From contig JAGMUV010000032.1 of assembly GCA_020744425.1 (NCBI GenBank), forward strand, positions 372,001 through 436,000: DNA of 64,000 nucleotides, in the 5' to 3' direction. The notes under the pieces are model-generated. The model was not told where the DNA came from and made no database searches. It was given only the letters and a program-made list of their open reading frames with translations. Made by a program: the position numbers and the translations under genes. The DNA comes from Dactylonectria macrodidyma. Lineage: Eukaryota > Ascomycota > Sordariomycetes > Hypocreales > Nectriaceae. The number at the start of each line of letters is the position of its first letter. The first letter of the stretch is position 1. Positions 44,709-55,098 of this stretch are shown one piece after another.

Positions 44709-45609
44709 TTCTGGTAAGACAAGGTCCACCAGTGGGGCGTTTAGAGACGTAGACTTCATGAAGGTGGTGGGGTATCGGGACATCAATGTCAAGTGCGAAA
44801 GCGGGCGGACGGGATGGAATTGCCGCGGCCAATTTGAACGAAGGGAGGCCATTAACGATGCAGAGCGTAAGGTTCGTCGTGGTGAGGCGGCTTGGAGGGC
44901 CATGCTTGGAGTATATGTTTCGGCACGCGAATTAGGGACGCGGGACCGCCCTTGGGCTGCTGGGCACGCAGTGATGGCGCTGGCGGCTCACTTCACGCGC
45001 CGATCCACACACAGAACGATCGATGGTACGATCGCCGCTACCCGTGCGGGACACTGACTCGCGACGACCCAAAACTCTAAAAGTGCGCCGTAATTTGTGT
45101 GGGCGATCGCCAGCTTGGAGGAGAAGTTCCGGGATCTTGCCTGACTCATACTGGTGAGAATAAGGTCTCCGGGAACCTTGCCTCGGCATTCGGGATGTCG
45201 CCATGATTCCTGGGAGGAGGATATTTTTGCTCCGGATCTCAGATGCGTATAAGATGGACCCCCCTATGGATCCAGACAGAAATAGCCAGGGGCAACCGGC
45301 CAGATCGCAGTGGAGTCATGGTTACCGTCCAAAGCCTTTGGATGGTGGCTAATTACCGGTGCACATAATTTTGGGAGCTGTTCTCCAAACTGGGTTCAGG
45401 GGGTGGTTGTCAGTTGAGGTTTTCGATGCGAACGAAGCGGAGGGTGTTTCCGATACTGAGAAGTTCACCAAATCCGCGATGGAGTCAGTTGAAAAACTAT
45501 TGTTATTTAGCTATTAGTTTACTGCCCGCAGATTGAATTGACGCCGAATGTCGACGTTCGCCGCAGGTGGGACATTCCGCTCAAGCACGATTCGTCCACA
45601 CCTTGTGCC
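44709..45609 (+). other. Unexplained 0.9-kb stretch between piggyBac-2 and hAT-D (arm 1)
   Basis: An open frame enters from the piggyBac end and runs to a stop at 45,055-45,057 (DVDFMKVVGYRDINVKCESG, ERREAINDAERKVRRGEAAW, then GHAVMALAAHFTRR). It has no in-frame ATG after the transposon boundary before FMKVV. It looks like a decayed or interrupted gene into which piggyBac-2 inserted, family unknown. 45,058-45,609 shows no gene. Confidence 0.4.
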
Positions 45610-45616
45610 CAAGGCT

Positions 45617-45843
45617 CGAACTGTCGGAAAGCTAGCGTGGCACTCTGATATTAATCGTGTATATTATATGTATATCCTCCTCTCTTCTTATTCCGAGGTA
45701 TCAGAGCAAGCTTTATATACCTGTTCTGTGCTGTGTAGAATCAGCTAGAAGCTGATTCCTAAGCCTTGTGGCAAAGTGCTAGGCAACTGAACACATGACC
45801 CACCCGGTCTGATGCCGGGCGCATGGTCCAATCTAACACGAAC
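45617..45843. mobile_element. Solo LTR (217 bp, arm 1) with 5-bp target duplication
   Basis: The element 45,622-45,838 begins TGTCGGAAAGCTAGC and ends CCAATCTAACA, with TG...CA ends. It is flanked by CGAAC at 45,617-45,621 and 45,839-45,843. It contains TATA-like AGCTTTATATACCTG followed by a TAGAATCAGCTAGAAGCTGATTC hairpin, as in LTR promoter/R regions. Inserted 12 bp inside the hAT-D left terminus. Confidence 0.85.
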
Positions 45844-46194
45844 AAACTACACTGCATATCCACGTGGACCACATATAAGTGGCCCATCTCTATTACATCC
45901 ACTTTGCCGCGCTCAGCTTACGTAATAATCCACTACATTCGGACCTGAAAGTGGATGTAATGGAGTGGATTTAGGTGGATTTAGGTATAGTGGGATATTC
46001 CCTGAGCTTGCACGGCCCATAGTACTTATTTTTGTATATAATTGCCTAGTAAATCGAGGTACCGAGACCCAAGTTAGCCAAGGTCGATCCCCCCTCCCAG
46101 CTAATCTTATAAACGTCATACGAGAAACTGCCCCTATTGAGGCGTTTTCAACAGATTTCCTGCTGTTGTTTTTGCAAGAGATAATTTTTTGACG

Positions 46195-48671
46195 ATGTCA
46201 GCCAACCAGCCAGGTCAACAGCACCACCTCGAAGACCGGCTTTTTCGCCATTTCAGAGGCTGGACTTGGTCAGAACGCGCTCGTGATACTAGCTCTTGGC
46301 TGTGGGACTTTGGCTATGATATTCAACGTCATGGCTTACGCAAATGGGCTTGTAAGGACTGTGTCCTCAGAAATCGTCCCATTATCGCGAGTTTTACCTC
46401 TTCAGGTCTCCAGAACGCGGCAAATCATCTATGGCGTGAGCACAAAACACCAGCACCAGAGGGAGAGAAAAAGAGCACAGCACAGCTGAAATCCGAAGGC
46501 GCACTGAAATCGATCCAGCCGACTATTGCCTCTGTTTTGAAACTGGACGTCAACAAGCCTACGGAACAGAATATCGCGAATAGCTTCATCTCACGCTCTG
46601 ATAAGCAACACTTTCAGCGTATGCTAGTCGAGTTAATTGTCAGCAGCAACCAGTCCTTTTCCTTCGCCGAGAACCCCATCCTCCGAGAAATCTTCGACTA
46701 TTTGAATCCCTCCATTTCGATCCAGCGCGCCAACTTGAGTGCCAGGACTGTCCGATATAAGATCATTCAAGAGTATAACCGCCACAAGCAGAAGGTTATC
46801 GAGGTGATGAGGAACTCCCCTGGAGCGATTCATATCTCATTTGATGGCTGGACGTCTCGAAATAAGCTTGCCCTCTACGGCAATGCTTGTTTTTTTCAGA
46901 GATGAGAAGAATCGGCCATGCAAAATCATGATTGGGGTTCCAGAGGCTCATCGTCACTTCGGCTCAACGATCGGTGGGGAGGTTCTCGACGTCCTACACA
47001 CTCTTGGCGTGGGTCCAGAGAAGATTGGCTATTTCACGCTCGACAATGCTGAAAACAACGATACTGCCATGGAGGTCATTGGTGCTGAACTTGGGTTCGA
47101 TGGCCGACTACGCCGAGGACGCTGTATTGGCCACACAATTAACTTGTCAGCCAAGGCGCTCTTATTTGGTAAAAACGTCGACGCGTTCGAGCAGCAATTA
47201 TCAGGCGCAGAAGCGTTATCTGATACTGAATACGCTCGATGGCGCAAAAGAGGACCAGTTGGCAAGTTACACAATATCGTAGTTGATGTGCGTATTAGCC
47301 ATCGGCTGATTTACTTATTCAAGGACGTCCAAAGGGTAAGCGATTTTACTAAATCCTATTCGTCTCATACTAATTTGGTATATCTAACAGGACGAAATTA
47401 ATCGCGCCACCACCCTTAAACTCCGATCGAAGAAACCACTCAAGCTAATTATCGATAACGACACGCGTTGGCTGTCACAACTCTACATGATCCGCAGGGC
47501 TCTACGGTTGAAAACCTCTATCGAACTCCTACTGATCAAGTATAAGGCGCAATGGGAGGACGAAAATCGGTCTAAAAAGACTGGCCAAGTAACACAAGCC
47601 AAGTTGGCGAAAAAACCACGCATCCTCCGAGACGAGAATCAGCTAACGGACAAAGACTGGGAGGTTCTTTACCATTTGGAGGCTATTCTGACTGTTTTTG
47701 AGACCGTGGTAAAGACGCTTGAGGGTGATGGACACATCCGAAGGCATAAGCAAGGCTGGACTGGCTCCTATGGTAATATCTGGGATGTGGTGCTTGGCTA
47801 TGAGTTGCTGCTTAACACACTGGAAGGATATAAGCAGCTTGCTGCTGACTTTCCTGATCCAGAGCACTTCCGCATCGGAATCAACCTTGCTTGGGATAAG
47901 CTGGATGAATATTATCAGCGGCTGGACGAGACGCCCATCTACTATACGGCTATGGCGCTCCATCCAGCTTATCGTTGGGACTGGTTTGATGAAACGTGGG
48001 CTCATAAGCCTAGCTGGGTTGAAAAGGCAAAAGAGATGGTTGCCGACGTCTGGCTGTCCGATTACGCTCGTCTCGAGGTTAGAACCAGCAGCAGCAGAGG
48101 CGACGACGAGCCACCAGCAAAAAGACCTCGGTTTTTCAATCCCTTCGAGAAGAACAGTCGTCTGCCAAGCTCAATACCAGCCTACGCAGCAGCTATTGTG
48201 GGTGACGAGTACCAAGCGTGGCAGACGGATCGTGACGCCAGCGACGGCAACGTTCGTGATCCAATTGGTTACTGGATCACTAAGCAAGGCAGATATCCTC
48301 GGTTATCCAGGATGGCCTTGGACTTCCTGACGATCCAGCCGATGTCAGCCGAGTGTGAGAGGTTATTTTCAGCTGCTGGCAAGATGGTCTCGGGGTTGCG
48401 TACGAACCTAGATGCTGAGATTATCGCCATTTGTCAGGTCTTACGCTCTTGGTACCGTGCTGGCCTTATCAATGACCTGGATCCATTGCTTAAGTCACAC
48501 CTCGAAAGTAAGCTGGATGCCGGCTGTGGGACTCTAAGCGAGGACGAGCTGGCTCTTGCTGAGTCAAAATGGCTATTCGAGGGCGAGGACAGCGCCAGCG
48601 AGGTTGACGATTCATCACAGCAGCAAGAGGCTGAAGAGTTAGTGTCAACCTCTGAAAGTGAGGCTGAATAG
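46195..48671 (+). pseudogene. hAT-D transposase (arm 1) with a T7 frameshift
   Basis: Starts at ATG 46,195 (MSANQPGQQHHLEDRL) with a BED-like segment (WACKDCVLRNRP...HLWREHK). The core reads HISFDGWTSRNKLALYG; then the frame breaks at a run of seven T (46,890-46,896). One T fewer would join CFF to RDEKNRPCKIMIGVPEAHRHFG. The second frame continues YFTLDNAENNDTAM and RCIGHTINLSAKALLF to an intron at 47,336-47,390 (GTAAGC...AACAG, phase 0). The third part, 47,391-48,671, contains DNDTRWLSQLY and the dimerisation domain YPRLSRMALDFLTIQPMSAECERLFSAAGK, with an acidic tail. Arm 2 carries the same lesion, so inactivation preceded the duplication. Confidence 0.88.
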
Positions 48672-48852
48672 GCGTCGACGAGGTTGTGAATAGCCTCAAA
48701 AGTCCACTTACAAAAATCCACTTATAAATCCACGTGTACATCCATTCCACTCCGGTCGAAAGTGTGCTACATCCACTTTGTAATTGCCTAAAAATGGTCC
48801 ATCCACTCTACTTGGTCCAAAAGTGGAGTGGATGTAGTGGTTCCGACCCTTG

Positions 48853-51800
48853 GTTGGAGGTGCCGTACTGGAGTGAGTGACAGCGCGCTGACGGCATGGT
48901 GCGGTGACAGTGGCAGCGCCGCTCATCATCGCCGCAGCCCGTCGATTGGCCGCCCCTGGGACGGGACACAACACGGCCGGATCTCGGCAAGAGGGGCGGA
49001 TCGAACGGTTGTGCCCGCACTCGGCTAACCCGAACGAGACGCGGCTCAGGGACTCGGGGACACGCTGAGGCTTGTCAGCAGTTTTGTTTTCATATGCATA
49101 CAAGCAGAACCGGGCATGGGTGGGCAGGTAGATCTGCGAGTCTGATGTGGGTGCGACCAAGGGGTTGTTCATACCCGAGCTCACATTTTTATTTATTTAT
49201 TTTTTTGGCAAGAATGGGGCTCAGAATCTCCTCGGCATTGAGCCACAGTCCAATCTCACGTTCAAAGTGTCCTCCTCACATTGTTACCTCCTTTGTTACG
49301 CTGTCGCGTGGGTGCACAGTTGTCGAGACCTGCGCACGGATGAGAAATACGTATCTTGACTAAAAGCATGAAGAAACTTGGGGACAAATACGTATGCACG
49401 GGCCCGTTTGTGTCAATGTTGTCGAAATACAAGTTGGACCGGTATAGTGACAACAACGACAACATCACTAATATCAAGCAACCAACCTGGGCTGCACGCA
49501 ACCCCGCGGCTTGGACGGGGCGTGCCCGCTTGCTCCTGGTCCCGCTTCTCGCTTCCCTTGTGATGCGCTAGGACTAGACAAGGCCAACAACGTTGTCATG
49601 GCTTCCGGTCACAAGGAGAGACTACCCGTCTGCATTGTCGTTTTCCGACTGCGACTCCCGGTCCGGCTCGTGGTCAGTTTCTAGAGTTTTGGCGACCTGT
49701 CACCGTCGCATCCCCCCAATCATGTGTACAGCACTCCTATATTGTGGCTGAAATAGCTGTCCCCCACTGACGGTCGACCGCATGTGGCGGGCAGGGATGC
49801 CTCTGGTAACACTTGGGTGACAGATTATATAAACTCTTGGAATACTTTTCGAGGGAACATCGTATCCGTCCATGTCTGGGCAAGGGTTATTTTAATGTAA
49901 CCACCCTAGAGCAGGCCAATCATCCAATTAACCCCCGACAAATAGCTCGGCGGGACTGCCTCCCGGACTAGATCCGAAGTTTTGGCCCCCGGTAGTTTTG
50001 TTGGGGTTTTGGATCGTATGGAGCCCCTGGCCAAACCGAGATAGACCGTTACATTATTGACGGCAGCTTACGCCCCAGCCCCATTGCCGAAGAACCACGA
50101 CTGTATTGGGTGTAGCTCCCTTAGAATTGCTACGGTCAATCTCTCATGTTAAATTTTTCCCTCCACCAACTACCATCCACATGGATGACTGCTAGGGTCC
50201 GTTCTTATTGGAAACCCCAACAAAGCAGACATTGTACGTGATGGTTGCCCCAGCCGTTGGATATGCAAAGCGCGCGCAGCATGACGGCTGTCGCGTCGCG
50301 TATGACTGTCCTTCTTCATTGACTCTTGTTCTAATGGCGCCTGGTTAATCATCACGTCACTATGTTCCTGTAATCATGCAGGTTGAGCTATATATTTTAC
50401 CTCATGAGGAGGTGAATCAAAACCCTTATGCTCGGATGCTCCTCTGACTATTATGCCTGGGGCAGCCTCGAGGGGTGACAGGTTGTCAAACATCGAGCTA
50501 TTATGAGGAAGAGACTGCGTAAGCCTACGGAAAATATGATAAAAAACGTCTCTGACGAGTCTCTATACCCTTTCCAGGCGTTGTGGAACTAATTCTTTAC
50601 TATTTCCAAGACCCAGGGATAAGACAGTTAATAACGCCACTAGAATGGATACAGGGACAGGAGAGGAGCTTTGCTGCAAGAAATTAGCAACTCAAGTGTT
50701 TAGCATTCTTTCCTTAAATGCATGTTTAATGTAGATACCTTTCGGCATACGGTTAGAATTAGGTCGGGTGGTAGTTGGAAAACGTGTAAATTGGTGGGTT
50801 TTGCAAGGGGGTCAAAATTGTTGTTTTATATGGGATTTGGAGGTGTCCAGCTCACTTGTCTGTCCAGCTCACTTGTCTGTCCAGCTCGCTTATCATGCAC
50901 GTTAGCCCTTCATAGGCTCGGAGATATTTTGGGATAGAAAGCACCGCATTGCTCCACACGCCCGCGTGAACCTGCGCTCCTGACTCCTACTCCGTCATTT
51001 CCACATCCTCAACAAGGCGAGAAGACCGACTCCACACCAAACGGCCCAAACATCTCCCCCGCTTTAGTACGCCTTTGTCGCAAGGCGGATTCGAAGATAG
51101 CATCGCCAGGCCAATCGCTTTATCGTAATGCATTTCTTTCGCAGCCATTAAGTCGTAATGTATGGACTGATTGAGTTGTAATGAGCTCCAAGCGCTAGGT
51201 AGCCATATCTCCATTGCTAAATAAGTCCTGCATAAAAGTAGCACACTCTCTAATATGACTTCACATACTGTTTTGAGTGACCTCACATAATGTACGTCAT
51301 TTCTGGCGCTTGTTATTCTTCTGTTTCAATTAACCAGATGCCTATTCTATTGCCTTGTTATTTTGATGACTCCAGTTGTGACCATTTGAGCGCTAAGACT
51401 CCTTTATTTTCTGACCATTCCGACCTTCTGACATTTTGACCTTCCTGGCCTTTGGCAGGTTGGTTATGTATTTCTCCCCGCCAAAAAATTAGTCCCAGCT
51501 AAGATAAACAACGTGGGTATCGTCACGAGGGAAGGAGGCAACAGAGCGCTACTGCAAGGAAGGTCTTAGTTCTCGACTACGCTTTCAACCGGTGGCGAGG
51601 GAATATGTGGTGTGGGAGATGCAGGGGCAAACATACAGGGTGAGGTTCTCAACAATTCCGGATACAAACTAGATGTTGAAGGAAACAGTGCAAGGCATGA
51701 TCGTGATTGACGACATTGCTGTTAATGGACGACAGCTCGTCCTTCGATTTCATATCAACGAAGGATTTACATCAGGGGGTGAGGATATATGACATCAGAA

Positions 51801-52342
51801 TGCTGCAAAACGCCTCGTGGGGCTAAATGCGCCCCAATACTAGTTGAAACTTGCTACTTGACATGTGAATGCCGACGCCTGGCTTGCCGCGGAAATCCCG
51901 CGTTCCCTGCCGCTGCTGATCATTTTCATGCAGCCCAAAACCATCTTGCGACTGCTCGTTTGGTCAGAGGTTGTCCTTCTCCTGCATTATGATGATATCT
52001 CTAGCGGCATACTAGTTTATGGCTGATCTTAAGAATCCTCATCAGGCAGCCTGATTCGTCAGGCAAATTTTGCGTTGAGCAATTTCCCCAACATCCAGCC
52101 AGCTATACAGACATTCGGGCTAATTCCATGTAATCAGGGACAAGTAATCGGGTAGCTCGCCCCATTGAAATGATTATTGAATTCTACATGTATGATAAAA
52201 CCTACTTAACAAGGTGTAACCCTAACGGCGAAGCATGATATTGGCGCTTTTCTGCGTTTCGTGATCCTCGTATCCAGTTACCCGCCCTGGTCAGGGAGTA
52301 ATATTGCAATGGTGGAAGGAGGCATTTCAACAACAGTTTGTC
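48853..52342. other. Spacer between the inverted arms, left part: no gene recognised
   Basis: About 3.5 kb of ordinary-composition sequence with only short open frames lacking motifs. A triplicated TGTCCAGCTCACTTG motif lies at 50,845-50,890. The region presumably holds decayed host DNA and the upstream region of the gene at 52,484. A frame entering from hAT-D on the minus strand (to 49,184) is a chance read-through of the transposon end. Confidence 0.5.
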
Positions 52343-52350
52343 TATAAAAG
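52343..52350 (+). promoter_or_regulatory. TATA box of the secreted repeat protein gene
   Basis: TATAAAAG lies 134 bp upstream of the ATG at 52,484, in a conventional position for a leader of about 100 nt. It is the clearest TATA box before any host-like gene in the window. Confidence 0.55.
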
Positions 52351-52483
52351 GGAGTTACCCTCGTCAGTCTACGAGCAGTTATTCCTTATCTTCAACAACT
52401 CGCAACCCAAAGGTGACTCGCATCACACCTTCAGAAAACACACATTCCATCTTTCCGTCTGAGCCTATTAGTTCATCTGCAAA

Positions 52484-53188
52484 ATGAAGAACCTCGCTCT
52501 TGTTACATCTTTCTTTTTCATGACACTGGCTGTCGCTCTTCCTGGCGGTGTCAAGCCGCCGACATGCCCACCCGCAAGTACTGTGACGATTACCAAGCAA
52601 GGGACAGTCACAGTACCTGTTACAAGTTATGTGACCAAAGACACGACAGTCACAGTACCAGTTACAAGTTATGTGACCAAAGACAAGACTGTCACAGTAC
52701 CAGTTACAAGTTATGTGACCAAGGACAAGACTGTCACAGTACCAGTTACAAGTTATGTGACCAAGGACAAGACTGTCACAGTACCAGTTACAAGTTATGT
52801 GACCAAGGACGAGACAATCACGGTACCAGTTACAAGTTATGTGACGATTACTCAGGAAGAGTCGGCCACGGTTACAGTCACAAAACCTTGTCGGACAAGA
52901 ACCGAGGCACCCAGGCCGACTGAGACGTGCCCCCGCCCGCACAACTGGAACAAAGGCCTGGGAAATAACAGCGAGTGTTCTGATTCGTGCTCTCACAGCG
53001 AGACAAGAAAGAATGGCGAAACAATCACCTGCGAACCAGCAGGTCCTGGGTGCAAGAAACACTGCATTAAGTGCAAGAAGCATCCTAAGTGTGATGGGGT
53101 CTCTGATGGCGACGCATGCGATCAAGGTGGCTACTGTCGGTCTGGGGAATGTGTCTGGTTAGTCAACAAGAATCAGTGCGGCGAGTAA
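52484..53188 (+). CDS. Small secreted repeat-containing, cysteine-rich protein (effector- or wall-protein-like)
   Basis: A single-exon gene of 234 aa inside the spacer between the two transposon arms. A signal peptide is evident (MKNLALVTSFFFMTLAVALP). After a short PTCPP segment come six tandem 14-residue units TVTVPVTSYVTKDK with minor changes (residues about 41-124), rich in Thr/Val/Ser and probably extended and O-glycosylated. The C-terminal 100 residues hold 13 cysteines (for example GCKKHCIKCKKHPKC and DACDQGGYCRSGECVW), suggesting a disulfide-stabilised domain; the total in the mature chain is 14, an even number. There is no membrane segment or GPI signal. No family is recognised. Secretion, small size, repeats and cysteines fit an effector or surface protein; this role is inference. 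Confidence 0.78.
   Translation: MKNLALVTSFFFMTLAVALPGGVKPPTCPPASTVTITKQGTVTVPVTSYVTKDTTVTVPVTSYVTKDKTVTVPVTSYVTKDKTVTVPVTSYVTKDKTVTVPVTSYVTKDETITVPVTSYVTITQEESATVTVTKPCRTRTEAPRPTETCPRPHNWNKGLGNNSECSDSCSHSETRKNGETITCEPAGPGCKKHCIKCKKHPKCDGVSDGDACDQGGYCRSGECVWLVNKNQCGE
52604..52855 (+). repeat. Six in-frame 42-bp tandem repeats
   Basis: Unit starts ACAGTCACAGTACCAGTTAC and encodes the 14-residue repeat of the secreted protein. Units 3-5 are nearly identical at nucleotide level, so copy number probably varies between strains, as in many surface proteins. Confidence 0.9.
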
Positions 53189-53449
53189 GGAGGTATGTAA
53201 CTCGCAGACCGCTTCAATCCGGATTGGTGGATCGAAAAGTTGTTGAGTTTTTCAAACTTTGTCTGACCTTCGGTATTGGTTTTTGCCCATAGGGTTTTCC
53301 CAATGCCATCACGCAAATGCGGAAGGTCCGGGTCTATTACATCGTTAGAAGAAGCTTGTTCTTATACCTGTTAAAGCTCTCCGTTGGTCCCACACGTCGT
53401 GAACTTCCAAACCGCAAGTATAGCCCCTGTAATCTGACTTTGAAGATCA

Positions 53450-54207
53450 ATGGTCGCCTCCCCGTAAACACACAGCTTTTAGCTTCGCTTGGGGGTTTCG
53501 AATAGAAGAACAAACTGGCCACTGACCCATACTTGACATGGACTTTGCCTTGCTTGACATGTGTGATCGTCTCCATGACAAGCGGAAGGTGACCAATCGT
53601 CCCGCCGGGGGTAGATAAGGTGATCGGAAGCATGTGGGCATAGTTGAATATGGGCAAAGAACATGGTCCCTGTGCATGACAAAAGCTCCCTGGCCCTTAA
53701 ATAATCTTTGAGCCACTTTTAGTCTTGGGCTGGTTTCGTAAATCACCGTCGCCCCTTCTACCGGTTTTTTCATTTGAGTGGGTCTGGACAGTCAACAGCG
53801 ATCGCAAACCGCATGCCACTCCTGACTTCCCCTGAGTCAAAGATCCATTCGTTTTTCTAACGGTCAGCTGAGAGGTGGTATACTCCCGGCTTCAGATCTG
53901 CGCTGATGTCCCCCATCGTTGGCAGTCCTTGAGGCGAGAGCAGGGCAATTCGATTGGCTTCTAGATCCACTACCATCGACGAGATATATGTTATCGACCC
54001 TGGGATAAACGGCCGCGTCGTTTTGCGACTACTCCTAGGTATTATTAGCACGTTCTTTCCTTGTCGTTCTACATCTAGCGGGATTTCCTCGAGAGGAGCT
54101 GCATCTGTGATAGGATCGATAGGTTTGGGGGTAGGAGGGTTGATCTCCTCGGCTGACTGGATAGGGTTGATCTGCGGCGAGGCTGGGGGACTGATACGGT
54201 CGCCCAT
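53450..54207 (-). pseudogene. Decayed gene of unknown family in the spacer
   Basis: A minus-strand reading begins MGDRISPPASPQINPIQSAE at 54,207 and runs to a stop at 53,857-53,859 after GVYHLSADR. The same frame then continues KNEWIFDSGEVRSGMRFAIA past the stop. Other frames carry VIYETSPRLKVAQRLFKGQG (about 53,740-53,690) and MPIFNYAHMLPITLSTPGGT (53,657 on). Together they look like one protein broken by stops and frameshifts. Family not recognised. Confidence 0.4.
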
Positions 54208-54333
54208 TGCGCTAAGTCGAGAAGAAAACGCGGTTACGGTTGTGATGAGATAGTAAGCGACCGAGCTCCAGCTACTTAATTAGCATAAACTAATATATAC
54301 CTAGCTTTTGTAGCTTTTACTAGTCAATTTATA

Positions 54334-54927
54334 CCATGCGTTACCCCTCCACCGGTAACACCCACCTACCGGTAAGCAAAAAAAAAAACCCATACAAAAT
54401 GCCCGATTTCACTTACACGGTGCTTGGCCAAAATTGAAGTTATTTACATGGAACAAGCTGTGTCTTATTGAGAGTTTCATGCTGTTTCATATTATCATAT
54501 TCCTATTTACATTACGTTACCATGCAGTACCCACCTGCCGTACGTACCCACCTACCGTACAGCAAAAAAAAAATTTCCCCATACAAAATACTCATTTTCA
54601 CTTACACGGTGCTTGCCCAAACTTGAAGCTATTGGCATGGGATAATTTCTGTTTTATTGAGAATTTCATGACGTTTGATATTATCACATTAATTTTTCGA
54701 TCACGTATGCGGTATGGTCGCATGGCACTAATGTAAAATTTCTGCAGATGCCTCCCCGATGAACCCGCCTCGTCGAAGCTTTATCGAATCTTTATCTACA
54801 CCAGCCTTCCATAATTGCCTTGAAAAGACTCAATTATCTTATACGGAGCATGGAGTTATAGAGGCTATACTGGTTGTCACAGATAACGGCCCCTCACAGC
54901 ACCAGGCCGCCCAGAGACAAGGCTCGA
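54334..54927 (+). mobile_element. pogo-3: truncated pogo left end, doubled
   Basis: Two related left termini lie in tandem: TA|CCATGCGTTACCCCTCC at 54,332 and TA|CCATGCAGTACCCACC at 54,518. Each is followed by CCCACCTACCG, a long A run and CCCATACAAAAT, then CACTTACACGGTGCTTG. This indicates either one element inserted beside another's end or a local duplication of about 185 bp. The element is cut at 54,927 by arm 2. Confidence 0.7.
54759..54927 (+). pseudogene. pogo-3 transposase N-terminal fragment cut by hAT-D of arm 2
   Basis: Starts MNPPRRSFIESLSTPAFHNC and reaches the pogo helix-turn-helix start LSYTEHGVIEAILVVTDNGP, SQHQAAQRQG, which aligns with YTEDGVAEAIFDITDRGLSQTGAAEKRG of pogo-2. 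The frame then reads into the hAT terminal repeat. Only the first ~55 residues remain. Confidence 0.75.
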
Positions 54928-55098
54928 AACCACTACATCCACTCCACTTTTGGACCAAGTAGAGTGGATGGACCATTTTTAGGCAATTACAAAGTGGATG
55001 TAGCACACTTTCGACCGGAGTGGAATGGATGTACACGTGGATTTATAAGTGGATTTTTGTAAGTGGACTTTTGAGGCTATTCACAACCTCGTCGACGC

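Larger units (their letters stand above)
42433..48842. repeat. Inverted duplication, arm 1 (6,410 bp)
   Basis: Every open frame in this arm recurs, in all reading frames and with identical translation, in arm 2. Paired coordinates always sum to 103,770, so there is no insertion or deletion between arms. Outer edge: position 42,432 (C) does not pair with 61,338 (A), and identity begins exactly at the piggyBac terminal TATCCC. Inner edge: identity runs through 48,842 and fails at 48,843. Contents: piggyBac-2, an unexplained 0.9-kb stretch, a solo LTR and hAT-D. Confidence 0.93.
45610..48852 (+). mobile_element. hAT-D (arm 1): hAT transposon with a solo LTR in its left terminal repeat
   Basis: The left terminus reads CAAGGCTCGAAC (45,610-45,621), then the solo LTR and its target duplicate, then AAACTACACTGCATATCCAC. 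The right terminus is the complement of CAAGGGTCGGAACCACTACA, ending 48,852. Subterminal DNA on both sides is dense in GTGGAT/ATCCAC motifs, typical binding repeats for hAT transposases. No 8-bp target duplication is found (CTTGTGCC versus GTTGGAGG). It encloses one transposase gene with a frameshift. Confidence 0.7.

Noticed and set aside
44709..44724. Target-site duplication for piggyBac-2
   Set aside because: Flanks on either side of each copy do not repeat directly; the similarity between flanks is inverted (CTYACCAG/CTGGTRAG), so it was reported as a terminal or target motif instead.
46888..46900. Programmed -1 frameshift site (T TTT TTT) in hAT-D
   Set aside because: The downstream frame needed is +1, not -1, so the heptamer is better explained as a homopolymer error or mutation.
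48708..49184. 158-codon minus-strand open frame at the arm 1 inner edge
   Set aside because: It reads from spacer DNA through the hAT terminal repeat into hAT untranslated sequence; there is no motif, and the counterpart in arm 2 differs at the boundary.
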